Origin: CAZUZD01 sp964624465
Lineage (GTDB): Bacteria > Planctomycetota > Planctomycetia > Isosphaerales > Isosphaeraceae
Length of the DNA stretch: 34,985 nt
Direction of reading: 5' to 3'
Assembly: GCA_964624465.1 (NCBI GenBank)
Contig: CAZUZD010000025.1
Location: 1-34,985 of the forward strand
Part shown: positions 25,346 through 32,803 of the stretch, piece after piece
How positions within the stretch are numbered: the stretch's first letter is position 1
Layout: each line of letters starts with the position of its first letter
Translations under genes and position numbers: made by a program
Notes under the pieces: model-generated
Database searches by the model: none
What the model saw: the letters and a program-made list of their open reading frames with translations, nothing else
What the model was told of the DNA's origin: nothing

Positions 25346-25991
25346 GCTCGGCGGATTCCTTGAGTTTCTTGCGAAGGCTCTTCACGTGAACATCAATCGT
25401 GCGCTCGAGCACGATCGCGTCCTCGCCGATCGCCGAGTCCATCAGCTCGTGGCGGGTGAACGCCCGCCCGGCCTGCCGCAGCAGCGTCTCGAGCAGACGG
25501 TACTCGGTGGGCGTGAGGTTCAGGACCTCGTCCCCCAGCAGCGCGCGGTGGCGGTGGCGGTCGATCGCGACGCCCTGGCAGGCGATCACCTCCGCCGTGT
25601 CGGAGTCGTCGCGTTCCTGGGCGCGTCGAACCTCGCGCTTGATGCGTTCGACCAGCACCTTCACGCTGTACGGCTTCGTCACATAGTCGTCCGCCCCGAC
25701 GGCGAAGCCGATCAGCTGGTCGGCCTCCTCGGCCTTGGCAGTGACCATGATGATCGGGATGTTCCGGGTCTGCGCGTCGGCCCGGAGCGACCGGGCGACC
25801 TCCAGGCCGTTCTTCTGGGGCAGCATCAGGTCGAGCACGACCAGATCGGGGAGCCGGACCTGAGCCTGCCGCAGGCCGTCCAGGCCGTCGAAGGCGGCGA
25901 GGACCTCGAACCCCTCGCGGTCGAGGTTGTAGGTCAGCACGTCGACCAGCGGGCGCTCATCCTCGATGATCAGGATCTTCGGCTTCGTCAT
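25299..25991 (-). CDS. phoB: Phosphate-regulon response regulator PhoB
   Basis: A 230-residue OmpR/PhoB-family response regulator. The receiver domain has the phosphoacceptor D54 (V-V-L-D-L-M-L-P), T84 and K106. The winged-helix DNA-binding domain has L-T-P-T-E-Y-R-L-L, the recognition region E-R-T-I-D-V-H-V-K-S-L-R-K-K-L and the end V-R-G-V-G-Y-R-F. The start is ATG 25991; the open frame before it is not similar. It lies 71 bases after pstB on the same strand. The repeat at 30150-30175 upstream of pstS is its likely target. Its 3' end overlaps csrA by 47 bases. PhoB versus a close paralogue is supported by the pst neighbours and phoR. Confidence 0.9.
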   Translation of the reverse strand: MTKPKILIIEDERPLVDVLTYNLDREGFEVLAAFDGLDGLRQAQVRLPDLVVLDLMLPQKNGLEVARSLRADAQTRNIPIIMVTAKAEEADQLIGFAVGADDYVTKPYSVKVLVERIKREVRRAQERDDSDTAEVIACQGVAIDRHRHRALLGDEVLNLTPTEYRLLETLLRQAGRAFTRHELMDSAIGEDAIVLERTIDVHVKSLRKKLKESAELIETVRGVGYRFRES

Positions 25992-26062
25992 GGACGATGG
26001 CTCGGACACGGGGCCGGGGCCAGCCGAGCGCCGCACGACGGGTGCGACGCCGGTGGGCCCGA

Positions 26063-26932
26063 TCAGCCGATTCGGCCGGTGATGTAGGCCTCGGTGCGCG
26101 GGTCCTGCGGGTTCGTGAACAGCACCTCGGTCGGGTTGAATTCCACGACGATGCCGGTGCGCTGGCGATCGTTGGGGTTGCGGTCGTCGAGCATCATGCA
26201 GGCGGTGAAGTCGCTGGCCCGGCGGGCCTGCTGCATGTTGTGCGTGACGATCACGATCGTGTAATCCCGCTTCAGCTCGTCCATCAGGTCCTCGACGCTG
26301 CGGGTCGCAATCGGGTCGAGTGCTGAGCAGGGTTCGTCCATCAGGATCACCTCCGGCTCGACGGCCAGGGTGCGCGCGATGCAGAGCCGCTGCTGCTGGC
26401 CGCCGGAGAGGTCCAGGCCCGACTGGTGCAGCTTGTGCTTGACCTCGTTCCAGAGCGCCGCCCGCCGCAGCGACCGCTCGACCAGCTCGTCCATGTCGCC
26501 ACGGTACCCGTTGATCCGGGCGCCCCAGGCCACGTTCTGGTAGATGCTCTTGGGGAACGGATTCGGCTTCTGGAAGACCATGCCGACGCGGCGTCGCAGG
26601 CCGACGGCGTCGACGTCGGGGTCCGAGATCAGCTCGTCGTCGAACCGGATCTCGCCCTCCATGCGGAAGGCGGGGATCAGGTCATTCATGCGGTTGAAGC
26701 AGCGCAGGAGCGTGCTCTTGCCACAGCCTGACGGGCCGATCAGCGCGGTGATCCGGTTGCGGGGGAAGTCGAGGTTCACATCCCGCAGGCTGTGGGCCGT
26801 TCCGTACCAGACATTCAGGTCGCGGGTCGTGAGCGCGGGCGCGGCGGCCGGCACCCCGGTCGGATCGGGGCGGCCGTCGTCGGTGGGCCGGCCGACCTTG
26901 GGCGACGTGGGTGTCGGGTCGATCGTGGCCAT
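26063..26932 (-). CDS. pstB: Phosphate ABC transporter ATP-binding protein PstB
   Basis: A 289-residue ATPase energising phosphate import. A variable, Pro-rich 33-residue N-terminus precedes the ABC fold. Walker A is G-P-S-G-C-G-K-S (66-73), the Q-loop lies in M-V-F-Q-K-P-N-P-F-P, the signature is L-S-G-G-Q-Q-Q-R-L, Walker B is V-I-L-M-D-E-P-C-S-A-L-D and the switch His is in I-V-T-H-N-M-Q-Q-A. F-Q-K-P-N-P-F-P-K-S-I and the D-E-P-C-S-A-L-D form are PstB hallmarks. It is 64 bases after pstA. The usual next gene phoU is absent; phoB follows instead. Confidence 0.95.
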   Translation of the reverse strand: MATIDPTPTSPKVGRPTDDGRPDPTGVPAAAPALTTRDLNVWYGTAHSLRDVNLDFPRNRITALIGPSGCGKSTLLRCFNRMNDLIPAFRMEGEIRFDDELISDPDVDAVGLRRRVGMVFQKPNPFPKSIYQNVAWGARINGYRGDMDELVERSLRRAALWNEVKHKLHQSGLDLSGGQQQRLCIARTLAVEPEVILMDEPCSALDPIATRSVEDLMDELKRDYTIVIVTHNMQQARRASDFTACMMLDDRNPNDRQRTGIVVEFNPTEVLFTNPQDPRTEAYITGRIG

Positions 26933-26996
26933 GGCGGGTGCAGTCCTCAGTCCGAGGGGCCGGGGTCCCGGGCCTGGCGACCCGGCCGGAGAAGTC

Positions 26997-27947
26997 TCAG
27001 CGATTCGCCTGACGGTAACGGTTCCGCAACACCAGAGCGACCGCGTTCATGCTCAGGAGCAGCACCAGCAAGATCAGGATGCCGCCGGCGGCGACCACCT
27101 GGTAGCCGGCCTTGGCCTCGCTGGCGTAGCTGTAGATCTCGACCGGCAGCGCGGTGTACAGGTCGTTGGGGCCCTTGGGTGTCCAGCGGATCGAGGCCGC
27201 GGCGCCCACCATCAGCAGCGGGGCCGTCTCGCCGATGGCTCGCGAGAGCGCCAGGATCGTGCCGGTCAGGATCCCGGGCATCGCGGCGGGCACGACGTGG
27301 TCGCGGATCATCTGCCAGCGGGTGGCTCCCAGCGCCAGGGCCGCCTGACGCAGCGAGTTCGGGACCGTACGGAGCGCCTCCCGGGTGGCGATGACGACGA
27401 CTGGCAGCACCAGCAGGCTCAGCGTGAGCGCCCCGGCCCAGAGGGTCTTGCCAAGCCCCAGCCCGGGGACGCCCAGGCCCCGGCTGAAGACGAACAGGCC
27501 CAGGATGCCGTAGACGATCGACGGGATGCCCGCCAGGTTGGCGATGTTGGTGCCGATCAACCAGCGAAGCCGGCCCGGCCGCGCATATTCTTCGAGGTAC
27601 ACCCCGGCGCCAACGCCGATGGGGATCGACAGGAAGGCCACCAGCCCGAGCAGCCAGAGGGTCCCGGCGATTCCCGCCTTGAACCCCGCCTTGCCCGGGG
27701 TCCGCGAGCCGAACTGGCCGGCGATCTTGACCAGAAAGTCCCAGAGCTCGCGGGCGTGATCCCCGATCTGGTGCCAGGGCGGGTTCGGCGGCAGCGACGT
27801 CGCCTTCCAGAGGATCGAGCCGAGCAGGATCGTCAGCACGACCACGCCGGTCAGCGTCGCCAGGAAGCAAAGTCCCGCGAAGATCGCCCCCGCGAGCTGG
27901 CGGCGACGGCGGCGGGGCCGGAAATGAGCCATGCTGGCCTGGCTCAC
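26997..27947 (-). CDS. pstA: Phosphate ABC transporter permease PstA
   Basis: A 316-residue inner-membrane permease with about six helices. The N-terminus is Arg-rich (R-P-R-R-R-R-R) and then enters the first helix (F-A-G-L-C-F-L-A-T-L). The conserved coupling region G-A-T-R-W-Q-M-I-R-D-H-V-V-P-A-A-M-P-G and the A-I-G-E-T-A-P-L family motif are clear. A G-T-L-W-L-L-G segment precedes the core. The GTG start at 27947 overlaps the pstC stop (GTGA), so translation is coupled. A second start, ATG five codons on (M-A-H-F), is possible. Pairs with PstC. Confidence 0.93.
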   Translation of the reverse strand: MSQASMAHFRPRRRRRQLAGAIFAGLCFLATLTGVVVLTILLGSILWKATSLPPNPPWHQIGDHARELWDFLVKIAGQFGSRTPGKAGFKAGIAGTLWLLGLVAFLSIPIGVGAGVYLEEYARPGRLRWLIGTNIANLAGIPSIVYGILGLFVFSRGLGVPGLGLGKTLWAGALTLSLLVLPVVVIATREALRTVPNSLRQAALALGATRWQMIRDHVVPAAMPGILTGTILALSRAIGETAPLLMVGAAASIRWTPKGPNDLYTALPVEIYSYASEAKAGYQVVAAGGILILLVLLLSMNAVALVLRNRYRQANR

Positions 27948-28900
27948 TGGTAGACCTCCCGGAACCGTCGCAGGATCAGGCCCGAGAGCAGGTTCAGGCT
28001 GAGGGTGATCAGGAACAGGACCATGCCCACCGCGTAGAGCGACAGGTGCTCGGGCGATCCGTACCGCGACTCGCCCGTGGTCACCGCCACGATGTACGCC
28101 GTCATGGTCTCGATGGACCGCAGCGGATTGAGCGTGATCTGGGCCCGCTGGCCGGCAGCCAGGACCACCGCCATTGTCTCGCCCACGGCGCGGCTGACTG
28201 CCAGGATGAACGAGGCGATCACCCCCGAGAGCCCGGCCGGCAGGACCACCCGGGTCGCGGTCTCGAATTTCGTGGCCCCCAGGCCGTACGCCGCCTCACG
28301 CAGGCCACGGGGAACGGCCGAGAGCACATCCTCCGAGAGCGACGAGACCATCGGGATGATCATGATCCCGACCACGATGCAGGCGCTCAGGGCATTGTAC
28401 GTGTCGACCGACACGGTCGGTTCCAGGAGCGCCTTCAGCACCGGGGTGACGAGCATCAGCGCCAGGTAGCCGTAGACGATCGTGGGCACGCCGGCGAGCA
28501 ACTCCAGGGTCGGCTTGAGGATCGCCCGCATCCGCCTCGGAGCGTACTCGCTGAGGTAGATCGCGCTCAGGAGCCCGATCGGCAGGGCGATCATCGAGGA
28601 TCCGAGGGCAATGACGAACGTGCCCCAGATCAAGGGCAAGATCCCGAAGCGGGCGGGGGTCGCCTTCGGCTCCAGCCGCGTCCCGAAGAGGAACTCGATC
28701 GGGTTGCCTCCCCACTCCCGGAAGAAGCGCACCGATTCGACCCCGAGCACGATCACGATGCCGGCGGTCGTCAGCACCGTGATCAGGGCGCACATCAGGA
28801 TCAGGGGTGGGACGACCACCTCCTGCAGGCCCTGGAACCCGGACATCCCCGCCCATCGTGTGCGGCGGGGGGCATCGGCGATGGAGGGGAGACGGGACAC
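27944..28900 (-). CDS. pstC: Phosphate ABC transporter permease PstC
   Basis: An inner-membrane permease of about 318 residues with six helices, beginning with the hydrophobic V-V-P-P-L-I-L-M-C-A-L-I-T-V-L-T and the G-V-E-S-V-R-F-F-R-E motif common in PstC. The V-P-T-I-V-Y-G-Y segment, G-A-T-K-F-E-T-A-T coupling helix and A-V-G-E-T-M-A-V-V motif are present. The start is uncertain: GTG 28900 is chosen, and ATG 28846 (M-S-G-F-Q-G) is an alternative. The frame stays open further upstream as a shadow of the pstS gene. It lies 113 bases after pstS and overlaps pstA. Confidence 0.92.
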   Translation of the reverse strand: MSRLPSIADAPRRTRWAGMSGFQGLQEVVVPPLILMCALITVLTTAGIVIVLGVESVRFFREWGGNPIEFLFGTRLEPKATPARFGILPLIWGTFVIALGSSMIALPIGLLSAIYLSEYAPRRMRAILKPTLELLAGVPTIVYGYLALMLVTPVLKALLEPTVSVDTYNALSACIVVGIMIIPMVSSLSEDVLSAVPRGLREAAYGLGATKFETATRVVLPAGLSGVIASFILAVSRAVGETMAVVLAAGQRAQITLNPLRSIETMTAYIVAVTTGESRYGSPEHLSLYAVGMVLFLITLSLNLLSGLILRRFREVYQ

Positions 28901-29013
28901 GAGCGATTCCCGGCGGTTCTGGTGAGGAGCGAGGATCCGGCGCGAGCGGCATGGGTGCACGGTTCGGCTGCGACCCTCGGACGGTCGCCGGGGAACGGGT
29001 CGGCGAAACGCGA

Positions 29014-30006
29014 TCAGCCGGCGGCCGCGGACTTGAGGATCTGACCCAGGCTGGTCGCATTCTCCTGCCGCTCCTCGTCGGTCGGAGCCACAAAGCCGGC
29101 CGACTCGGCGAACGTCTTCACGTCGGCCAGGTAGTGGCTCAGGAAGTCGGCCAACAGCTTGCGGCTCGCCGCCGAGTTCTTGACGTAGATGTAGAGCGGG
29201 CGCGAGAGCGGCCGGTATTGCTTGCCGTAGATCGACTCCAGCGTGGGCGCCACCGCCGTCGCGTCGTCCGTGGCCTTGATCGGGACGGCCCGCAGCTTCT
29301 CCTGGTTCTCGGAGAAGTAGGCGAAGCCGAAGTAGCCGAGGCCGTCCAGGTCGTTCGACACCCCGGTGACCAGCGTGTTGTCGTCCGAGCTGGCCTGCAC
29401 GTCCTTGCGCTGCGAACCTTGCTTGCCGACGACGACCTCGGTAAAGAAGTCGAAGGTGCCCGAGTCGTCGTCGGGGCTGTAGAGCTTGATCGGGCGATCC
29501 GGCCAGGCGGGGTTGAGCTGCTTCCAGTTCGTGACCGTGCTGTCGGGGGCGAAGAGTTGCTTGAGCTGAGCGACGGTCAGGGCGTCCACCCAGTCGTTGC
29601 CCTTGTTGACGGCGATGGTGATGCCGTCGTGGCCGACCAGGAACCGGGTCCAGTCGTACCCCTTCTCCCTGGCGCTCTGCTCCTCCTTCTCCTTGGCCGG
29701 TCGGGAGGCATCGACGATGTCCACCTCGCCCTGGATGTAACGATCGAAGCCGCCGCCGGTGCCGTGGTAATCGACCACGATGCGCGAGCCCGGGTGCTTC
29801 TGATCGTAGGCCTCCTGGGCGGCCATGCTGATCGGATAGACCGTGCTCGAGCCGTCGATGACCACCGGCGACTCGTTGCCGGCAGCCGCTCCCGCCGGAC
29901 CAGGCTCGCCGCCCCCGCAGCCCGTCAGGTACAGCCCCAGCAAGGACGCACCCAGCAGACGGGTCAGGGTCGAACCGGGGCTCACCAACCGCAGGGCCGT
30001 CAACAT
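29014..30006 (-). CDS. pstS: Phosphate-binding lipoprotein PstS
   Basis: A 330-residue periplasmic phosphate-binding protein. A lipoprotein signal (LLGASLLGLYLTGC, lipobox L-T-G-C with C30) anchors it to a membrane. Phosphate-contact motifs G-S-S-T-V-Y-P-I near the mature N-terminus, G-T-G-G-G-F and S-G-T-F-D-F are seen, together with R-P-A-K family features. The start is ATG 30006, with GGAG 8 bases upstream. It heads pstSCAB-phoB, and the Pho-box-like repeat is 144 bases upstream. Confidence 0.93.
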   Translation of the reverse strand: MLTALRLVSPGSTLTRLLGASLLGLYLTGCGGGEPGPAGAAAGNESPVVIDGSSTVYPISMAAQEAYDQKHPGSRIVVDYHGTGGGFDRYIQGEVDIVDASRPAKEKEEQSAREKGYDWTRFLVGHDGITIAVNKGNDWVDALTVAQLKQLFAPDSTVTNWKQLNPAWPDRPIKLYSPDDDSGTFDFFTEVVVGKQGSQRKDVQASSDDNTLVTGVSNDLDGLGYFGFAYFSENQEKLRAVPIKATDDATAVAPTLESIYGKQYRPLSRPLYIYVKNSAASRKLLADFLSHYLADVKTFAESAGFVAPTDEERQENATSLGQILKSAAAG

Positions 30007-30133
30007 TGCGGAGACTCCGAATCCAGGGGGCCGGCGGCCCGGAGGCAGGAACAGCGGCTCGGACGGGCAAAAACTCGGGAGCGGATCAGGGGTGCCGGGC
30101 ACCTGGCGTAGCAGGCCCGACCCGGAACACGGA

Positions 30134-30175
30134 AATCTACCAGATGAGTGTGAAGATTTTGTGAATTCTGAGTGA
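30134..30175 (-). promoter_or_regulatory. Pho box and -10 element upstream of pstS
   Basis: On the reverse strand three TCAC units start at exact 11-base intervals (30175, 30164 and 30153 reading leftward; GTGA on the forward strand at 30150, 30161 and 30172). The linkers are AT-rich. This is the geometry of PhoB direct repeats (7-base half-site plus 4 bases). TAGATT (30134-30139) lies where a -10 would, so the repeats sit on the -35 zone, as in class II Pho promoters. A phoB gene is in the same locus. The box starts 21 bases beyond the phoR stop. Confidence 0.62.
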
Positions 30176-30195
30176 GGGTTGGATTGGAATTTTGT

Positions 30196-31497
30196 TCACG
30201 CCCGGGCCGCATCGTACCTGGGGAGGATGACCGTGAAGGTGCTCCCCTGGCCGGGGCGACTCTCGACCCCGATCGAGCCCCCCAGCGTCTGGACCAGGTG
30301 CTTGACGATCGAGAGGCCCAGCCCGGTGCCCCCCTGCTCGCGGCTCCGGGCCGGGTCCACGCGGTAGAACCGCTCGAAGACGCGGGACAGATGCTCGCGC
30401 GGGATGCCGATCCCCGAGTCGGCGACCTGGAGTTCGACACTCGACCCGGCCGCACGGGCCACAATCCGGACGGTACCCCCGGCCGGCGTGTGCTTCAAGG
30501 CGTTGTCGATCAGGTTGTCGACGACCTGCTGGAGGGCCTCCTCGGCCGCCAGCACCGGGGTCTCGGGATCGAGCCCGGTGCGGTCGAGGTCCAGCCGGAT
30601 CTGCCCAGCATCGGCCCGGCCGCGGTGCGACTCGACGAATCGCTCCAGGAGCGGCATGAGCCGGTTCGGCCGGTGGTCGAAGTGGTCCGAGCCCGATTCC
30701 AGGCGGGCCAGCCGCAGCATGTCCAGGATCAGCCGGTGCAGCCGGTCGGCCTGCTGGTCGATCTGCTGGACGAAGCGCTCGTTCACGCTGTCGTCGTGGA
30801 GCGCCCCGTCCAGCAAGGTCTCGGCGTACGCCTTGATCGACGCCAGCGGGGTTTTCAGCTCGTGCGAGGCGTTGGCGACGAAGTCCTGCCGCATCCGCTC
30901 CAGGCGTCGCAGGCTGGTCACGTCGTGGAAGACCAGCACCGCGCCCGCGGCGGGCGTCCCCGGGAGCGGGGTCCCGACGACCTCGAGGGCCAGGGTCTGG
31001 CCCAGGCGGCCGGCCCCCGGTTCCTGAGCGGAGATTTCGACGCGGTGCGGCTCTGCGGGCCCGGCCAGGGTCGCCTCGATGGCCCCCTGCACCTGCGGGT
31101 TGCGGATCAGCTCGGCAACCAGCGGCCCAACGGCCCCGGTCGGGATGCCCAGCAGCCGCTCGGCCGCCCGGTTGGCGAAGATCAGCCGCCGGCGGGGGTC
31201 GACCGCGATCACCCCCTCGGCCATCCCCTCCAGCACCGCGCCGAGCAATCGACGGTCCTGCTCGGTGCGATCCAGTCGGTCCTGGAGCCGCTGGGCCTGC
31301 TCGTTGAAGTCGCGGGTGAGCTGCCCGAAGGCCCCCGGTCCCAGGGCACGGACCGGGCGGAACCGGCGACCCTCGACCATCTCGCCGAGCCGCAGACCCA
31401 GCGGACGGAACCGCCGGAGAATCCAGGCGCGCGCGGCGATCAGTCCGGCGCCGGCCAGCAGCAGTCCCCCGATGATCCCCCGAAGGTCGTCTGGCAT
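30196..31497 (-). CDS. phoR: Phosphate-regulon sensor histidine kinase PhoR
   Basis: A 433-residue sensor kinase that phosphorylates PhoB. ATG 31497 has GGAGGGGAG before it. A single membrane helix is at about residues 6-26 (I-I-G-G-L-L-L-A-G-A-G-L-I), with no sizeable periplasmic domain, as usual for PhoR. A HAMP-like linker and a PAS domain (about 80-190; G-M-A-E-G-V-I-A-V-D) follow. The phosphoacceptor is H212 in A-S-H-E-L-K-T-P-L. The ATPase has N-box D-N-L-I-D-N-A-L-K, D-S-G-I-G-I-P and G-T-G-L-G-L-S-I-V-K. It lies upstream of pstS on the same strand, not next to phoB. PhoR identity rests on the domain form and locus. Confidence 0.9.
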   Translation of the reverse strand: MPDDLRGIIGGLLLAGAGLIAARAWILRRFRPLGLRLGEMVEGRRFRPVRALGPGAFGQLTRDFNEQAQRLQDRLDRTEQDRRLLGAVLEGMAEGVIAVDPRRRLIFANRAAERLLGIPTGAVGPLVAELIRNPQVQGAIEATLAGPAEPHRVEISAQEPGAGRLGQTLALEVVGTPLPGTPAAGAVLVFHDVTSLRRLERMRQDFVANASHELKTPLASIKAYAETLLDGALHDDSVNERFVQQIDQQADRLHRLILDMLRLARLESGSDHFDHRPNRLMPLLERFVESHRGRADAGQIRLDLDRTGLDPETPVLAAEEALQQVVDNLIDNALKHTPAGGTVRIVARAAGSSVELQVADSGIGIPREHLSRVFERFYRVDPARSREQGGTGLGLSIVKHLVQTLGGSIGVESRPGQGSTFTVILPRYDAARA

Positions 31498-31632
31498 TCC
31501 GGGCTCCCCTCCGGGTCCCCGGAGTCGCCCCGAATGTACCGGAATCGGGGCCCGCTCCGCCAAGGCTCCCCGGTCGGTCGGCCTGCGAAGGCCGGTCAGC
31601 GGGGTCCCGCCGGGAGGCTCCGCCTGGCGATC

Positions 31633-32685
31633 TCAGCACTGACGTCTCCGTCGGCCCCTCGCGTGTCGGGACGCGATTCGCTCCAGGTCGCGGATCAGCT
31701 CGGTGGCCGAGCGATACCGATGCACCGGGTCGATCGCCAGCGCCGTCCGGCAGAGTGCGACCAGGCTCGTGGGGATCGGCTCTCCCGATGGGCTCCGGTA
31801 CGACCGCCAGCGATACGACCCGGGCGCGGCGGCGAACGCGTCGTTGCCTGGGTCGGGACGCCGGCCGGTGAGCAACTCGGCGATCATGACGCCGAGGCTG
31901 TACAGGTCGCTGCGCGGGTCGATCGCCCGGGTCCGGCCTCCCGCCTGCTCCGGGCTCATATAGCAGCGCGTGCCGACGACCGCTCCGAGGCGAGTCAGAT
32001 CGGGGTCAGCCCCCTCGCGCCGGGCCAGGCCGAAGTCGGTCAGCCGCGGTTCGCCCGCCTGGTCGATCAGCACGTTCCCCGGCTTCACGTCACGGTGGAT
32101 CACCCCCCGGGCATGGGCGTGCTCCAGGGCCTCCGCGACGCCGATCGCCAGCCGGCAGACCTCGCCCACCGTCAGGGGGGTGGCCTGCCGGTGCTCCGCC
32201 AGGCTGACCCCCGCGACGAACTGATAAGCGATCCAGCAGCAGTGGTCGTCGCGGCCGGCATCGTGGAGGGCGACGATCCTCGGATGATCGAGTTGGGCGG
32301 CCGCCCGCGCCTCCCGAAAGAACCGCTCCATCGTTCGCCCGGCCGGCTCGCGACGTCGCAGCACCTTGAGTGCCACGTCGCGGTCAAGCCGGGGGTCGTA
32401 TGCCCGGAAGACCTGGCCGAATCCGCCACGTCCCAGAGGCTCACGGAGACGATATCGGGCCAGCATCCGGGGGAGCTCGTCCGCCCCGGAGGCCGGGGTC
32501 AGGTCGCTCCACTCGTCGGTCCCTTGCCCTACCGTCGATGGATCGTCCCGTGGCGCTGAGGCCGATCCGGGGGCGATGGGGCGAGAATCCGGGCCAATCA
32601 GGAGCGACAGCCCCGGCGCGCCGCCGTCCGAGGCCGTGAGGCTGCTCCGGCACCGCGCGCAGTACAGACCGTCGGCGGCTCGCAT
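31633..32685 (-). CDS. Soluble Hanks-type Ser/Thr protein kinase
   Basis: A 350-residue protein kinase with GGAGGAG before ATG 32685. The N-terminus has a single C-x-x-C pair (Y-C-A-R-C-R, residues 9 and 12), half of a zinc ribbon, and then 60 low-complexity residues. Kinase elements are G-R-G-G-F-G-Q-V-F-R (85-94), K107 (V-A-L-K), H-R-D-V-K-P-G-N (197-204), D-F-G (217-219) and M-S-P-E-Q. The C-terminus is a basic string (R-H-A-R-G-R-R-R-R-Q-C). No membrane helix or sensor domain is present. It is 135 bases upstream of phoR on the same strand; whether they share a transcript is open. Its substrate is unknown. Confidence 0.9.
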   Translation of the reverse strand: MRAADGLYCARCRSSLTASDGGAPGLSLLIGPDSRPIAPGSASAPRDDPSTVGQGTDEWSDLTPASGADELPRMLARYRLREPLGRGGFGQVFRAYDPRLDRDVALKVLRRREPAGRTMERFFREARAAAQLDHPRIVALHDAGRDDHCCWIAYQFVAGVSLAEHRQATPLTVGEVCRLAIGVAEALEHAHARGVIHRDVKPGNVLIDQAGEPRLTDFGLARREGADPDLTRLGAVVGTRCYMSPEQAGGRTRAIDPRSDLYSLGVMIAELLTGRRPDPGNDAFAAAPGSYRWRSYRSPSGEPIPTSLVALCRTALAIDPVHRYRSATELIRDLERIASRHARGRRRRQC

Positions 32686-32803
32686 CGCGGCGGACTCCTC
32701 CGGAAACCCAGGACCGGATCACGGTCCCTGGGAGATTCCGAGAGCAGCCTAGGACACGAGTGCACCAATCGGTCCGGGAAAACCGTCCCAGGCGAGCGAG
32801 CCC

